Both the position numbers and the translations under genes were made by a program. A model generated the notes under the pieces. It saw only the letters and a program-made list of their open reading frames with translations. It was not told the origin of the DNA and made no database searches. Of a stretch of DNA of 64,000 nt, positions 55,522 through 64,000 are shown piece by piece. Location: contig JBNKFV010000017.1 in NCBI GenBank assembly GCA_050289485.1, positions 124,001-188,000 of the forward strand, in the 5' to 3' direction. Every line of letters begins with the position of its first letter. Position 1 is the first letter of the stretch. The stretch comes from JBNKFV01 sp050289485. GTDB lineage: Bacteria > Pseudomonadota > Gammaproteobacteria > Pseudomonadales > Cellvibrionaceae.

Positions 55522-55674
55522 TTATGGCTCTTTTAAAGGAGTTTCGGGCACAAGTCAGCATGATACTCTGTGCGAAACAGCGAAAAAAGCCGTTTTCGCC
55601 ACGCACAAAGCAATTCTGGCAAAGTTTTGGCGTTGCCTCGCTGACGCGACATTAGCCAGTCTATCAAGCGCTGC

Positions 55675-55680
55675 TATACT
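55675..55680 (+). promoter_or_regulatory. -10 box of candidate small RNA
   Basis: TATACT (55675-55680) lies six to seven bases before the first paired base of the structured segment. A convincing -35 is not visible. Confidence 0.45.
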
Positions 55681-55685
55681 GGTTG

Positions 55686-55847
55686 CAGGTGCCCGTGAAA
55701 CTTAACCCCTTTCCTGCCAGGGAGCAGATGAGACTGGTCGCCAGTCTCCAGCTGTTGAATGTGGAAACCAGGTACTAGCCCGACCTGGAACAGATAGCCA
55801 CCCAAACAGTTCTCCTATCGTGTTAAGTGAGCGGGCACCTTTTTCTT
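55686..55847 (+). ncRNA. Candidate structured small RNA (about 160 nt)
   Basis: The ends pair through GGTGCCCG (55688-55695) with CGGGCACC (55832-55839), then after a small bulge ACTTAAC (55700-55706) with GTTAAGT (55822-55828). Inside lie GAGACTGG-TCG-CCAGTCTC (about 55,730-55,748) and CCAGGT...ACCTGG hairpins. The last arm runs straight into TTTTTCTTT, as at an intrinsic terminator, and a TATACT lies just upstream. No reading frame explains the pairing. I do not recognise a known family; a few GGA motifs recall CsrA-binding RNAs, weakly. Confidence 0.5.
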
Positions 55848-55910
55848 TACCTTGCACTATCGCTGCGTTACCTTCGGCTCGCCTGATTTTAGCAACCGCC
55901 GATATTCACC

Positions 55911-56525
55911 ATGCCTAACGACATCACAGATCTGTACCAGGAACAGCATAAAAAACGCCTAAGCTTTATGCCGTGGCTTTACTATTCGTTAAAAGAAAAA
56001 CACAAACGTTGGGCTCAGGCGTGGCAACAATCGATTCAGGCGCAGTTGCAAGCGCTTGAAACCGTTAGTCTTGGCAGTAATAACTTTATCGCCCCGGAAG
56101 CGGCCATTTTTGCTGAGCCTGGCCGCCCTATTCATATCGGTAACCACTGCCAAATCGCGGCCCATGTTTTTCTGCATGGCCCACTGACACTAGGTGATCA
56201 CGTTGGCATTAATCAAAACGCAAAGCTTGATGGCGGCAAAGCAGGCATCAATATTGGCAACGGTGTTCGCATTGGCCCTAACTGCTGTATCTATGCCTTT
56301 AATCACGGCATGGAAGCAGAGCGACACATCAATGATCAACCAGTCACATCGAAAGGCATATCGATTGGCAATGACGTGTGGATAGGCGCAAATGTTTCCA
56401 TTCGCGACGGAGTTAGCATTGGCGATGGCGCTGTTGTGGGTATGGGTAGCGTAGTGACGCAGAATATCGCAGAAAACACCGTGGTGGCAGGTTCCCCTGC
56501 CACCCGTATTGGCTATCGCAAATAG
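55911..56525 (+). CDS. Hexapeptide-repeat O-acyltransferase
   Basis: The 204-residue protein has a left-handed beta-helix of hexapeptide repeats (IHIGNHCQIAAHVFLHG, IGNDVWIGANVSIRDGVSIGDGAVVGMGSVV), with an active-site-like His in YAFNHGM. It resembles maltose/galactoside/WbbJ acetyltransferases, which move an acetyl group from acetyl-CoA to sugars, often of surface polysaccharides. A basic N-terminal stretch (about 1-45) is outside the repeats. The acceptor is unknown. It is a single gene after the candidate RNA. Confidence 0.85.
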   Translation: MPNDITDLYQEQHKKRLSFMPWLYYSLKEKHKRWAQAWQQSIQAQLQALETVSLGSNNFIAPEAAIFAEPGRPIHIGNHCQIAAHVFLHGPLTLGDHVGINQNAKLDGGKAGINIGNGVRIGPNCCIYAFNHGMEAERHINDQPVTSKGISIGNDVWIGANVSIRDGVSIGDGAVVGMGSVVTQNIAENTVVAGSPATRIGYRK

Positions 56526-56528
56526 TGC

Positions 56529-57314
56529 TTATTTACCAAACATATTTTTCAAACTTTTGAGCTTTTCTTGGTCTTCTTCAGAGACCTTATCGCCCAATTT
56601 TTCTTTGAGCTTTTCTTCGGCCTTATCTTTCACTTCTTCTTTAGCCAGGGTTTCCAACTTGGCTTTTACCGCTTTTTCGGCATTGCGCAAAATAGGCTTG
56701 AGAATAGCTTTACCCAGTTCCGCTGGGGTTAAACCAACAGCTGGGTCACCGATATTGCTTTGCGTTATCGCAGGTAGATCCAAGGTGTAACTACCGAGTT
56801 TCTCTGATTCCAAACGCACTTTATTATTGATCACACTTAGCTTTTTAACCGCCAGGCGTACATCACTACCCTCTTCCGCTGACGAACTCTCTGAAGCGGA
56901 TGAGCTGCCACTGCCCTGGATATTGTTCAACAATGCCTGAAGATTGGTCTCAGACACATTTTTGTGCTCTGCCAACAAATCAGCCCCATCAAGCGTGAGT
57001 TCATCAATCACAATCACACCGTCAAGTATGGCTTTTGGGTCGACATCAACCACAATCTTGTCGATTGCAAAAATATTATCACTCGAGAACCCCTGTGGGT
57101 TGGCGATGGAAAGGCCGTTAAGCACGCCCCGGCCTTGAGTGATTTTGATATCGGCACCACTGAGTGATACCTCGGTCTTGGTGACTTCTGGCCCCACCGT
57201 TTCCACCGCTTTTTTGACCAATTGGTTAATATCACTAATGCCCCAATACAATACACCACCGATCACAACCGCCAGTGCCAGAATAATTCCCAGTAAATAC
57301 TTCATCACTTTCAT
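56529..57314 (-). CDS. AsmA-like membrane-anchored protein
   Basis: The 261-residue protein has one N-terminal membrane helix (YLLGIILALAVVIGGVLYW). A periplasmic region follows with the AsmA-like patterns SGADIKITQGRGVLNGLSIANP and IVVDVDPKAILDGVIVIDELTLDGADL, a Ser-rich linker (about 140-155), and a Lys/Glu-rich helical tail. AsmA relatives help outer-membrane assembly or lipid movement, but this one is short and its role is unknown. Confidence 0.7.
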   Translation of the reverse strand: MKVMKYLLGIILALAVVIGGVLYWGISDINQLVKKAVETVGPEVTKTEVSLSGADIKITQGRGVLNGLSIANPQGFSSDNIFAIDKIVVDVDPKAILDGVIVIDELTLDGADLLAEHKNVSETNLQALLNNIQGSGSSSASESSSAEEGSDVRLAVKKLSVINNKVRLESEKLGSYTLDLPAITQSNIGDPAVGLTPAELGKAILKPILRNAEKAVKAKLETLAKEEVKDKAEEKLKEKLGDKVSEEDQEKLKSLKNMFGK

Positions 57315-57366
57315 GGTTTTCGTCCTTCTTTTGGTTAGACCTGTACAGCCGTGCTAGGGCCCGTTA

Positions 57367-57380
57367 ACACTAATTTGAAT
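57367..57380 (+). repeat. 14-bp repeat ACACTAATTTGAAT, copy 1
   Basis: Exact copy overlapping the ndpA stop codon region. It is followed by GATCCTG, similar to GTCCTG after copy 2. Further copies are at 58426-58439 and 62682-62695, all in the same orientation. Confidence 0.8.
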
Positions 57381-58395
57381 GATCCTGTGCTTTATTACGC
57401 AGTAAATCCAATATACGTGCTTTTACCGCCAGGGGAACCTGGCGCAGCGTGAGTGTCTCGGCTTCTTTATCAAAAATCACCGTTTCGCCAATACAGTCTG
57501 AGGTAAAACTCAGACTCACATTTTCATTACGCCCACTGATACGCACAAATTGGCGTAATTGTTTACGATCAGGAATAAATTCCCGCTGAGCCGCCAAGGC
57601 CTCATTACCGACAAAATACTCCCGCAATGCCTCTGGCTTTTCGGCATTGACGTGAGACGAAAGCTCATCGAGCTTCACCGGTTCTCCGGCTTTATCCTGG
57701 TCGATGCAATAATCGACAATGCGGTTACGGGTCTCACTCGCCACCGCCTCATCAAGAGAATCGGTATAGCGTGAAACCGACTCAATAAATACCTTGGTTT
57801 GCGCCACTGTATCCAGCGGATCAGCAAAGCCTACCGCCTGCTGAAAACTGTCGCTGAGTACCTTGTCACCACGGCGAAACAGAATAGACACATTGGCAGC
57901 AGTATCTTCTGGATCAGGGGCAGACAGGTTGATTTTGGCTGCCAGCTCCAAACCGGCCGGATCAATAAACAAACTGCTATTGGCCGCCAGCTGATTATCA
58001 ATATAGACCCCAGCACTGTGTTGCAGGTGAAAAATATACAGGAAGTCGGCCTCCACCAGCTTTTCGTGGAACATGGCAATATGCCCGGTTACCTGGCAGT
58101 CTTGTTGGTCAAGGGTTTGCGCCCACTGTTGCAAAAACTTTTGCGAAAGGCTTAAAAACGACATTTGTTCATTGGTGTACTGATTCAACCATTGCGGAAA
58201 CGGTGCACTACCGGCATCGTCGGAAAAATGGCCATACCGCTTGCTGGGTTTGGTCACATACCGCGTTTTAAGTGCCTGAAACAGCTCTTCCACCACCCCA
58301 TTGACCGGTTGAACATCGCCAGCCTGCTGCGTATGCACAGTACCATCAGGCCCCGCGAAATCGATTCCGTGAACTACCCACGTGGTTAACGACAT
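57370..58395 (-). CDS. ndpA: Nucleoid-associated protein NdpA/YejK
   Basis: The 341-residue protein matches the YejK/NdpA family (PF04245): VVEELFQALKTRYVTKPSKRYGHF, GHIAMFHEK and FRRGDKVLSDSFQQAV, and a C-terminal RKQLRQFVRISGRNENVSLSF. YejK binds DNA and is linked to chromosome organisation. It is a single gene, bracketed by two copies of the 14-bp repeat ACACTAATTTGAAT, one at its stop and one 31 bases before its start. Confidence 0.92.
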   Translation of the reverse strand: MSLTTWVVHGIDFAGPDGTVHTQQAGDVQPVNGVVEELFQALKTRYVTKPSKRYGHFSDDAGSAPFPQWLNQYTNEQMSFLSLSQKFLQQWAQTLDQQDCQVTGHIAMFHEKLVEADFLYIFHLQHSAGVYIDNQLAANSSLFIDPAGLELAAKINLSAPDPEDTAANVSILFRRGDKVLSDSFQQAVGFADPLDTVAQTKVFIESVSRYTDSLDEAVASETRNRIVDYCIDQDKAGEPVKLDELSSHVNAEKPEALREYFVGNEALAAQREFIPDRKQLRQFVRISGRNENVSLSFTSDCIGETVIFDKEAETLTLRQVPLAVKARILDLLRNKAQDHSN

Positions 58396-58425
58396 GAACT
58401 TTTATCCTGTTTCTACGCCTGTTCT

Positions 58426-58439
58426 ACACTAATTTGAAT
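58426..58439 (+). repeat. 14-bp repeat ACACTAATTTGAAT, copy 2
   Basis: Exact copy upstream of ndpA, preceded by GTTCT and followed by GTCCTG. With copy 1 it flanks the ndpA gene in direct orientation. Confidence 0.8.
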
Positions 58440-58678
58440 GTCCTGCTCTGGATCGTCAGAGGCGGCCGGGTATTATAAAGAGATACTTCCGTGCATAATA
58501 CCTCGCGCCTCGCCTAAAGCGCCTACTGTTGGAAATTGACGGCTTTTTAGCCATAACAGGACATCCAGATTAACGAACAGGTCCTAGGGAACACGAGTTT
58601 TAAAACATTGTCCCAAGGGTGGTTCTGACAATTGATTAACATATGATCAACCCCATGATTTTTATTGGCTTACGCAAC

Positions 58679-59212
58679 ATGAAATACCCTACCAAACATC
58701 CTTTATTACTCTCACTTTTATTGCTAATGACTGTGTCGGCCCACGCGCAAAAATCCGACGACGACGGCGTCACCTTGTCTGAGCCAAGTTGGCTGGACAA
58801 CAACCACCTGGGCAAACAACGAACCATGATAGATGATATCGCCAGGGGTACCTTTGGCGAGCAGATTCGTGGCAATAAGAGCGATATTGCCACCATGCAG
58901 CGTATTGTGTACCAAGGTTTGGTGAAAGATCAGGATAAAATCAAGCTACAGGCAATGGGCGTAGTATTAGGAGACATTTATGTCAATGAACTGGGCTTGA
59001 AGTGGACTATTTACGAGGATCGACGAGGCCGTAGCCGTGCTGTCTGTGTAGTCAATACCAAGTACTGCCTGTTCCCTGTCACTATGCTGGCACGGCGTAT
59101 GGAGGTAGGCCTGGTACCCGATATCCAGCGTATTTACGACGAAAATGCTGACGCCATTAAAGCCTACCTGCCAAAAAACCCTTACGACGTGAGTAGCCAC
59201 CAGAAAAAGTAG
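58679..59212 (+). CDS. Exported DUF3806 protein
   Basis: The 177-residue protein has a signal peptide (MKYPTKHPLLLSLLLLMTV, cleavage near AHA-Q) and a DUF3806 domain with LGDIYVNELGLKWTIYEDRRGRSRAVCV and YCLFPVTMLARRMEVG. The function is unknown; it should be periplasmic. ATG at 58679 gives a normal signal; a start at 58643 adds residues but is possible. It is upstream of the patatin gene on the same strand with a 161-base gap. Confidence 0.82.
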   Translation: MKYPTKHPLLLSLLLLMTVSAHAQKSDDDGVTLSEPSWLDNNHLGKQRTMIDDIARGTFGEQIRGNKSDIATMQRIVYQGLVKDQDKIKLQAMGVVLGDIYVNELGLKWTIYEDRRGRSRAVCVVNTKYCLFPVTMLARRMEVGLVPDIQRIYDENADAIKAYLPKNPYDVSSHQKK

Positions 59213-59373
59213 TCACATGCGGCCCATGGCGACAAAATAGCCACAAAGCGCGTTATTTCACCACAAAGGCACACAAATCCACATTGACTCCAAAGACAGG
59301 GACTAGGCTTTGATTATGACGACACGCACTAAGTGCGTCATATCAACCAACCCAACGCAAAAGGAGCACGGAC

Positions 59374-60393
59374 GTGGCAAATAAAGCATTGATTCTGGGT
59401 GGAGGTGGACCGCTTGGTGCACTGGAAGTGGGCGCCCTCATTGCCTTCGAAGAAAACGATATTCACTTTAACCTTATCGCAGGCAACAGCATTGGCTCGA
59501 TTATCGCTGCCGTTTACACCTCAAAGGCTTCGAAACAGGAACGTATTGAAACCCTCGAAGCCTTTTGGAAATACGCTGGCATCAACGATACCGTTTACTC
59601 AATATTTCCCATCAATTTTGTGGCCTACAACAAAAACCACCAGGCAACTAATGTCTTCTGGGACTACTGGGCTCGACAAACCATGCAGGCATTCCCTGCC
59701 CTTACCCATCCGCAAACCGACCTGGAGCGTCTCGCACGCGACTGTTTCTTCTTTTGGGGGCAAACACTTGCCTTCATGGATCTAAACCCCACCAGTGCGG
59801 GGTTATCGCGAATTTCATCACTGCTGGACCTGTTTGTCGACCTCGACCAAGTGAGGGCCTCACCTGAAGAGGTTTATATCAACGTACTCAACCTCACCAA
59901 AAAAAAGGTTGAGAACATTCACGAAAATGACTTGCAAATAGACCATATTCTCGCCGGAGCCTCACTGCCCTTTCTCTTTGTACCCAAAAAGATAAACGGC
60001 GACACCTACGCTGAAGCCGCTTATTTTGACGTACTAAACTTTAAAGCTATGCTGATCGACGAGTGCAAGGATGGCGAAGCATTCGACTATATTGTGCCAA
60101 TTAATATCCTGCAAAAAGAATTTTTCATGCGCGAGGGTCAAAATTTATGGGACACTTGGATACTATCAATGTTCTTCCCGCTGGCTACCATCGCAGAAGA
60201 CGATATGCGACTGTTTGAGCTGGAGTATAATCGAGACAATCGCTTTACCATCTGTCGTATGGACTACCAGATTGATGATGCAAGAGTTCCGCAGCTGTTA
60301 GACTGGTCGTATTCCAACCAGCAGTACTTGCGAAATGCTGGTTATCAAGCAGCGTTAGACCTGATTGACCGGTACCCTGGACTAAGGAGTTAA
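59374..60393 (+). CDS. Patatin-like phospholipase-fold protein
   Basis: The 339-residue protein has the patatin glycine loop (LGGGGPLGALEVG) and the serine elbow GNSIG with Ser39. The usual second motif, D-G-G/A, appears to read E-A-A at about 214-216 (AEAAYFDVLNF), so the catalytic Asp may be replaced and activity is uncertain. No signal peptide is seen. GTG at 59374 has AAGGAG seven bases upstream. The hybrid kinase starts three bases after its stop, so the two are coupled. Confidence 0.85.
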   Translation: MANKALILGGGGPLGALEVGALIAFEENDIHFNLIAGNSIGSIIAAVYTSKASKQERIETLEAFWKYAGINDTVYSIFPINFVAYNKNHQATNVFWDYWARQTMQAFPALTHPQTDLERLARDCFFFWGQTLAFMDLNPTSAGLSRISSLLDLFVDLDQVRASPEEVYINVLNLTKKKVENIHENDLQIDHILAGASLPFLFVPKKINGDTYAEAAYFDVLNFKAMLIDECKDGEAFDYIVPINILQKEFFMREGQNLWDTWILSMFFPLATIAEDDMRLFELEYNRDNRFTICRMDYQIDDARVPQLLDWSYSNQQYLRNAGYQAALDLIDRYPGLRS

Positions 60394-60396
60394 TGT

Positions 60397-62682
60397 TTGG
60401 CCAGTTTTACCTTTCTTGAAGAATTGCTTTCGGCCCAAGGGCTGTCCAGCTTGCTGGACAGCTTAATGCAGGAGGTAAAACGGCTGAGCCACTGTGATGG
60501 TGTTATCGTTACGGTCAATCAAAACAGTTCTCCCGTCTGCAAAGGATTGCTTTTACCCCCCCAATTTGAGCCGGTAAAAAGCACCTACATCAATGTAAAG
60601 TTTCCTCTGATATCAAATGCCGACAACGAGCTTGATGTCACATTTATCGACGCCCAGTCACTGCAAAGCCTCGACCCATTCATTAAAGACCGTTTTGAGA
60701 AGTGGGAAATGGCCACACTGTGGGCATTTCCCATCCTTCTCAAGCAAGAAGTCATCGGCAACCTGCTGGTTTTCTACAACAACACCGTAGAGCTGCAATC
60801 GTTTACCAGCATTCTCGCCAATATCGAGGCCGTGCTAAGCCGATCTGCCAACCTTATCGCACAGTTCTCGCTGTTGGATCAGCTACAATTACATCAAATA
60901 CTTTATGAAACACAACGTAGCAAGAATGAGTTTTTTATTGATGCTATCTCCACGATTAATAGCATTACCAACTCCGAGGAGATGTATAACACGCTGTTAA
61001 AGCAATTTTTGCGTCTAACAGACTTCGATTTTTCGCTGATTTATTTGCGTAAAAACGACAACTTAATCCCTGAAGCTGTTTACTATACAAACCCTCAATT
61101 CAAACCTGTTTCCGAGCGTTTTCTGGCGTACTTAAAGACAAATCCTTATACATTAACACCGGAAGACGGCACTGTTCCAACCGCTTTTTTGCACAACGAG
61201 CATTATTACTTTCCCGATATTTTCAAAATTATTCATGTACAGATGTCGGAAAAGTCCCGACGAGTACTGGAGATCATGGGCACGCCACGCTCAGCATTCC
61301 ATACACCAATTTTGTTTCAGGGCCGGCCTATTGGCGTTTTGACCCTAGGCAGTGTCGAAAAGCCTGTTGAACTATTGGATACCGATATCGAACAGTTAAA
61401 ACTGATGGCATCGTTTGTCGGCTCTGCCATTAAAAACGCTGAGCTGTACACGCAAATTGAGAACATGAATAAAAACCTTGAGCACCGTATTGCGGAACAG
61501 ACAGAAGAAATACAAAACCGATTACAAAAATATGCAGCACTAGCAGATTTTCTCTCCAACATGAGTCACGAGTTGCGTACGCCTATGAATGCCATTCTGG
61601 GTTTTACACAGCTATTAAGTTACGAAGAAAATCTCACTCAACGACAGCAACAAAATGTGCAGGAAATCCACCGGGCCAGCAAACATCTGCTCGACTTGAT
61701 TAATGATGTACTGGATTTGTCGCGGATAGAATCCGGGCGTTTGTCATTGTCCATGGAGCCGGTTTTGCCACAACGTATTATCAATGACTGCGTTAGACTA
61801 ATGGAACCGCTAGCCAGGGCCCACCAGGTTACACTCAGCGTGAAGTACAACAACGAAGAAAACACTTTTATTCGGGCCGATGCGATTCGGCTGCGCCAGG
61901 CTCTGCTCAATTTAATCAGTAATGCCATTAAATATAACCTGCCAAATGGTCACGTCACAGTAGAGCTTACCCGATTGAAAGCCGATGGCCAGCTTGAAGT
62001 TGCCGTAGAAGACACGGGCATTGGTATTCCCATATTACGGCAAGACGAGGTTTTCCAGCCGTTTAACCGCCTCGGAGCAGAAAGTGGCGAAGTTGAAGGC
62101 AGCGGGGTCGGCTTGTTGATTACCAAACGTTTAGTGGAACTGATGCATGGGCACATCAATTTCGTCAGCCATCAGGGTGAAGGCAGTCGTTTTTTTATTC
62201 GCCTGCCGATTCTCACCGATTATGAAGAAGCTATTCCCGATACAGAACCGGAAGAAAATGATGACGATAAAATGGAAGGCCTCGCTATCAATCGGCCGAA
62301 GTTAGTGCTTTATGTCGAAGATAACCCGTCGAACATTCGGGTGATGCAACAATTTTTCACTCATCACCCACAATTAGAATTAGACATTGCAGAGGAAGCC
62401 GTTCTCGGCCTGTATAAAGCCCGAGTCAAACGCCCCGATCTCATTATTATGGACATCAACTTGCCCGGCATGGATGGTTTTGAGGCACTGAACATTCTCA
62501 GGCACGACCAAGCAACCAAATCTATCCCTGTTATTGCGTTGTCGGCCAACGCCATGCCGCAAGATATTGAACGAGGCAACCTGGCGGGCTTTGATCGCTA
62601 TCTGACTAAACCCTTAAACTTCAACAGTTTCACCCAAACCTTGAATCAACTACTGGGTGATCAACCCGGTAAGGTCTGTTGA
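60397..62682 (+). CDS. Soluble hybrid histidine kinase (GAF-GAF-HisKA-HATPase-REC)
   Basis: The 761-residue protein has two GAF-like sensory regions (about 10-160 and 190-345). A coiled segment leads to HisKA with phospho-acceptor His391 (SHELRTP), then an ATPase domain (DTGIGI at about 539, GSGVGLLI) and a receiver with Asp686 (IIMDINLPGMDG). No membrane helix is seen, so it senses a cytoplasmic signal. TTG at 60397 has AAGGAG seven bases upstream. Coupling to the patatin gene suggests a joint signalling role; no output regulator is adjacent. Confidence 0.92.
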   Translation: MASFTFLEELLSAQGLSSLLDSLMQEVKRLSHCDGVIVTVNQNSSPVCKGLLLPPQFEPVKSTYINVKFPLISNADNELDVTFIDAQSLQSLDPFIKDRFEKWEMATLWAFPILLKQEVIGNLLVFYNNTVELQSFTSILANIEAVLSRSANLIAQFSLLDQLQLHQILYETQRSKNEFFIDAISTINSITNSEEMYNTLLKQFLRLTDFDFSLIYLRKNDNLIPEAVYYTNPQFKPVSERFLAYLKTNPYTLTPEDGTVPTAFLHNEHYYFPDIFKIIHVQMSEKSRRVLEIMGTPRSAFHTPILFQGRPIGVLTLGSVEKPVELLDTDIEQLKLMASFVGSAIKNAELYTQIENMNKNLEHRIAEQTEEIQNRLQKYAALADFLSNMSHELRTPMNAILGFTQLLSYEENLTQRQQQNVQEIHRASKHLLDLINDVLDLSRIESGRLSLSMEPVLPQRIINDCVRLMEPLARAHQVTLSVKYNNEENTFIRADAIRLRQALLNLISNAIKYNLPNGHVTVELTRLKADGQLEVAVEDTGIGIPILRQDEVFQPFNRLGAESGEVEGSGVGLLITKRLVELMHGHINFVSHQGEGSRFFIRLPILTDYEEAIPDTEPEENDDDKMEGLAINRPKLVLYVEDNPSNIRVMQQFFTHHPQLELDIAEEAVLGLYKARVKRPDLIIMDINLPGMDGFEALNILRHDQATKSIPVIALSANAMPQDIERGNLAGFDRYLTKPLNFNSFTQTLNQLLGDQPGKVC

Positions 62683-62695
62683 CACTAATTTGAAT
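62682..62695 (+). repeat. 14-bp repeat ACACTAATTTGAAT, copy 3
   Basis: Exact copy beginning at the last base of the kinase stop codon, between the convergent kinase and SulP genes. It is preceded by GTTG. Confidence 0.8.
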
Positions 62696-62705
62696 TAACA
62701 AACGG

Positions 62706-64000
62706 TTAAGCCGAAGTACTCACAATATCGATCGCCTCTGCCAACGTTGATGTAAAACGACTAACGCCATCAACAGGTGAAGCCCCAGCCCTGGCCAATG
62801 TTTTCAGCGGTTGAAACTGCCAATCGGCAAACACTACCTGACACTGATTCTGCTTGCATTCATCAATCAACCGGTTCATGGAGGACACTCCACCGGCGTC
62901 GAGTAACGGAACGGCATCCAAGTATAAAATCATGCCGTTTAGCGGCTTAGCCTCTAAGGCCAGCTCGGCAAAAATACGATCAGCTGCCGCAAAAAACAAG
63001 GGCCCGTTAATTTTATAAACTTTCCATCCTGGCGGTAGCTCACGATTAACGAGTTTATTATTTTCCGTAATATCTTTTACCCGTGTGAGTGCCGCCAGCT
63101 CCTGCATAAACAATACCGAAGCCAACAAAATTCCAGTAGTAATCGCCACCACCATATCGATCATTACCGTCAATGAAAAGCAGGTAAACAATACCAACGC
63201 ATCACGGGCAGGCGCTTTGGAAAACTTTTTAATCACCGCCGGAGCCTCTGCCATCTTCCAGGCCACCACGATTAACAATGCAGCAATCGCAGGCATAGGC
63301 AAGTACGACAAGTATTTGGCAAATAATAGCAAGCCGATCAATACCACAACGGCATGTGCCATCGCGGCAACCGGGCTGCGTGCACCTGCAGCAACATTGG
63401 CTGCTGAACGAGAGATGGCAGCTGTGGCGGCTACACCACCAAACAAGGGTGCTACCAAGTTACCCAGGCCCAGCCCAAGCAATTCGCTGTTAGCGCTGTG
63501 CCGCTTACCTGTCATCCCATCGAGCACAACGGCGCATAATAAAGACTCGATCGCAGCGAGCATAGCAATAGCAAAGGCAGGTGGTAGCAGCGTACCCACA
63601 AGCTGCCAATTCAACGGCATATTAGCCTGGCTAGCCCAATCCCATGGCCAACGAAACTCAGGAAAATACGGTGGGATACCCGCTTCAGTCACACCCTCCG
63701 GCGTAAGGTAGCTAAAACGTGAACCAATGGTTTCCACTGTTTGCCCCTGGGCGATAAACCAATAGGCCAATAAAGTGGCAAACAACAGTGCAGGTAAGTG
63801 TGGTGGAATTGGAAAACGCAGTTTAGGCCATAAAACCATTACCGCTAGCGTAAATACTGCCACACAAACACTGGCCCCTGAAAACTGTGGTGCAACGGCG
63901 GCGATGGCCAGTAGCTTATCACCAAAAAATTCCGGCATTTCATTCACACTAACGCCAAGAAAATCTGGTACCTGCAAAACTGCGATCACCAAACCTATGC
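62706..64000 (-). CDS. SulP-family anion transporter with STAS domain (5' end cut off)
   Basis: At least 430 residues of a SulP permease: several helices with GDKLLAIAAVAP, the typical GLGLGNLVAPLFGGVAATAAISRSAANV, then a cytoplasmic STAS domain at the C-terminus (WKVYKINGPLFFAAADRIF, ILYLDAVPLLDAGGVSSMNRL). Members carry sulfate, bicarbonate or dicarboxylates; the substrate is not evident. The reading frame stays open through 64,000, so the start lies beyond the window. Confidence 0.92.
   Translation of the reverse strand, partial: IGLVIAVLQVPDFLGVSVNEMPEFFGDKLLAIAAVAPQFSGASVCVAVFTLAVMVLWPKLRFPIPPHLPALLFATLLAYWFIAQGQTVETIGSRFSYLTPEGVTEAGIPPYFPEFRWPWDWASQANMPLNWQLVGTLLPPAFAIAMLAAIESLLCAVVLDGMTGKRHSANSELLGLGLGNLVAPLFGGVAATAAISRSAANVAAGARSPVAAMAHAVVVLIGLLLFAKYLSYLPMPAIAALLIVVAWKMAEAPAVIKKFSKAPARDALVLFTCFSLTVMIDMVVAITTGILLASVLFMQELAALTRVKDITENNKLVNRELPPGWKVYKINGPLFFAAADRIFAELALEAKPLNGMILYLDAVPLLDAGGVSSMNRLIDECKQNQCQVVFADWQFQPLKTLARAGASPVDGVSRFTSTLAEAIDIVSTSA

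Noticed and set aside
55686..55847. Assignment of the structured segment to 6S RNA
   Set aside because: Size and end pairing are similar, but the sequence lacks the recognisable 6S central bubble, and the neighbours are not ygfA or zapA.

Overview
The window reads as chromosome of a marine-type gammaproteobacterium. Ribosomal and SRP genes, folD, rsuA, truC, ppnP and ndpA all resemble gammaproteobacterial versions, and ffh-ypjD-corB is a familiar order in that class. PHB storage, a uronate TRAP cluster and hydroxycinnamate catabolism fit a polysaccharide and plant-debris degrader such as the Cellvibrionales. That placement is inference. I see no phage, complete insertion sequence or CRISPR array.

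Layout. 1-12.3 kb is housekeeping: rpsP (partial), ffh, ypjD, corB, two Nudix hydrolases, serA/serC, an ABC exporter, a thioredoxin-TPR co-chaperone and a small cytochrome c. 12.5-17.7 kb is a PHB locus (phbB, phasin, phaR, phaC, a DUF6489-type gene, bdhA) without a thiolase. 18-26 kb is a hexuronate cluster (uxaC, uxaA, LacI regulator, kdgK, TRAP dctMQP). It carries two identical 14-bp palindromes, at the uxaC promoter and before dctP. 26.2-33.5 kb holds a CbiM-like membrane protein, a MarR regulator and a ferulate/coumarate operon (vanillin dehydrogenase, hydroxycinnamoyl-CoA hydratase-lyase, CoA ligase, second aldehyde dehydrogenase). 33.7-37.7 kb has an orphan solute-binding protein, cysK, a decayed GGDEF-EAL gene and a tandem universal stress protein.

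37.9-45.3 kb is the most unusual part. It is a compact minus-strand cluster of a P-type ATPase, a ferric-reductase-like flavocytochrome, a periplasmic cytochrome b5, a decaheme MtrA/DmsE cytochrome and an MtrB/PioB porin. The first three are translationally coupled. It looks like a trans-envelope electron conduit with its own electron-input module. An AraC regulator and a small membrane protein lie beside it, then a Pro-Arg-His tRNA operon.

48.5-64 kb returns to general genes: folD, several RNA-modification enzymes, ppnP, a secreted peptidase-like lipoprotein, a hexapeptide acyltransferase, ndpA, a patatin-like protein coupled to a soluble hybrid histidine kinase, and a SulP transporter cut by the window end. 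A structured intergenic segment at about 55,686-55,847 with a promoter and terminal T-run is a good small-RNA candidate. A 14-bp motif occurs three times between 57.3 and 62.7 kb.
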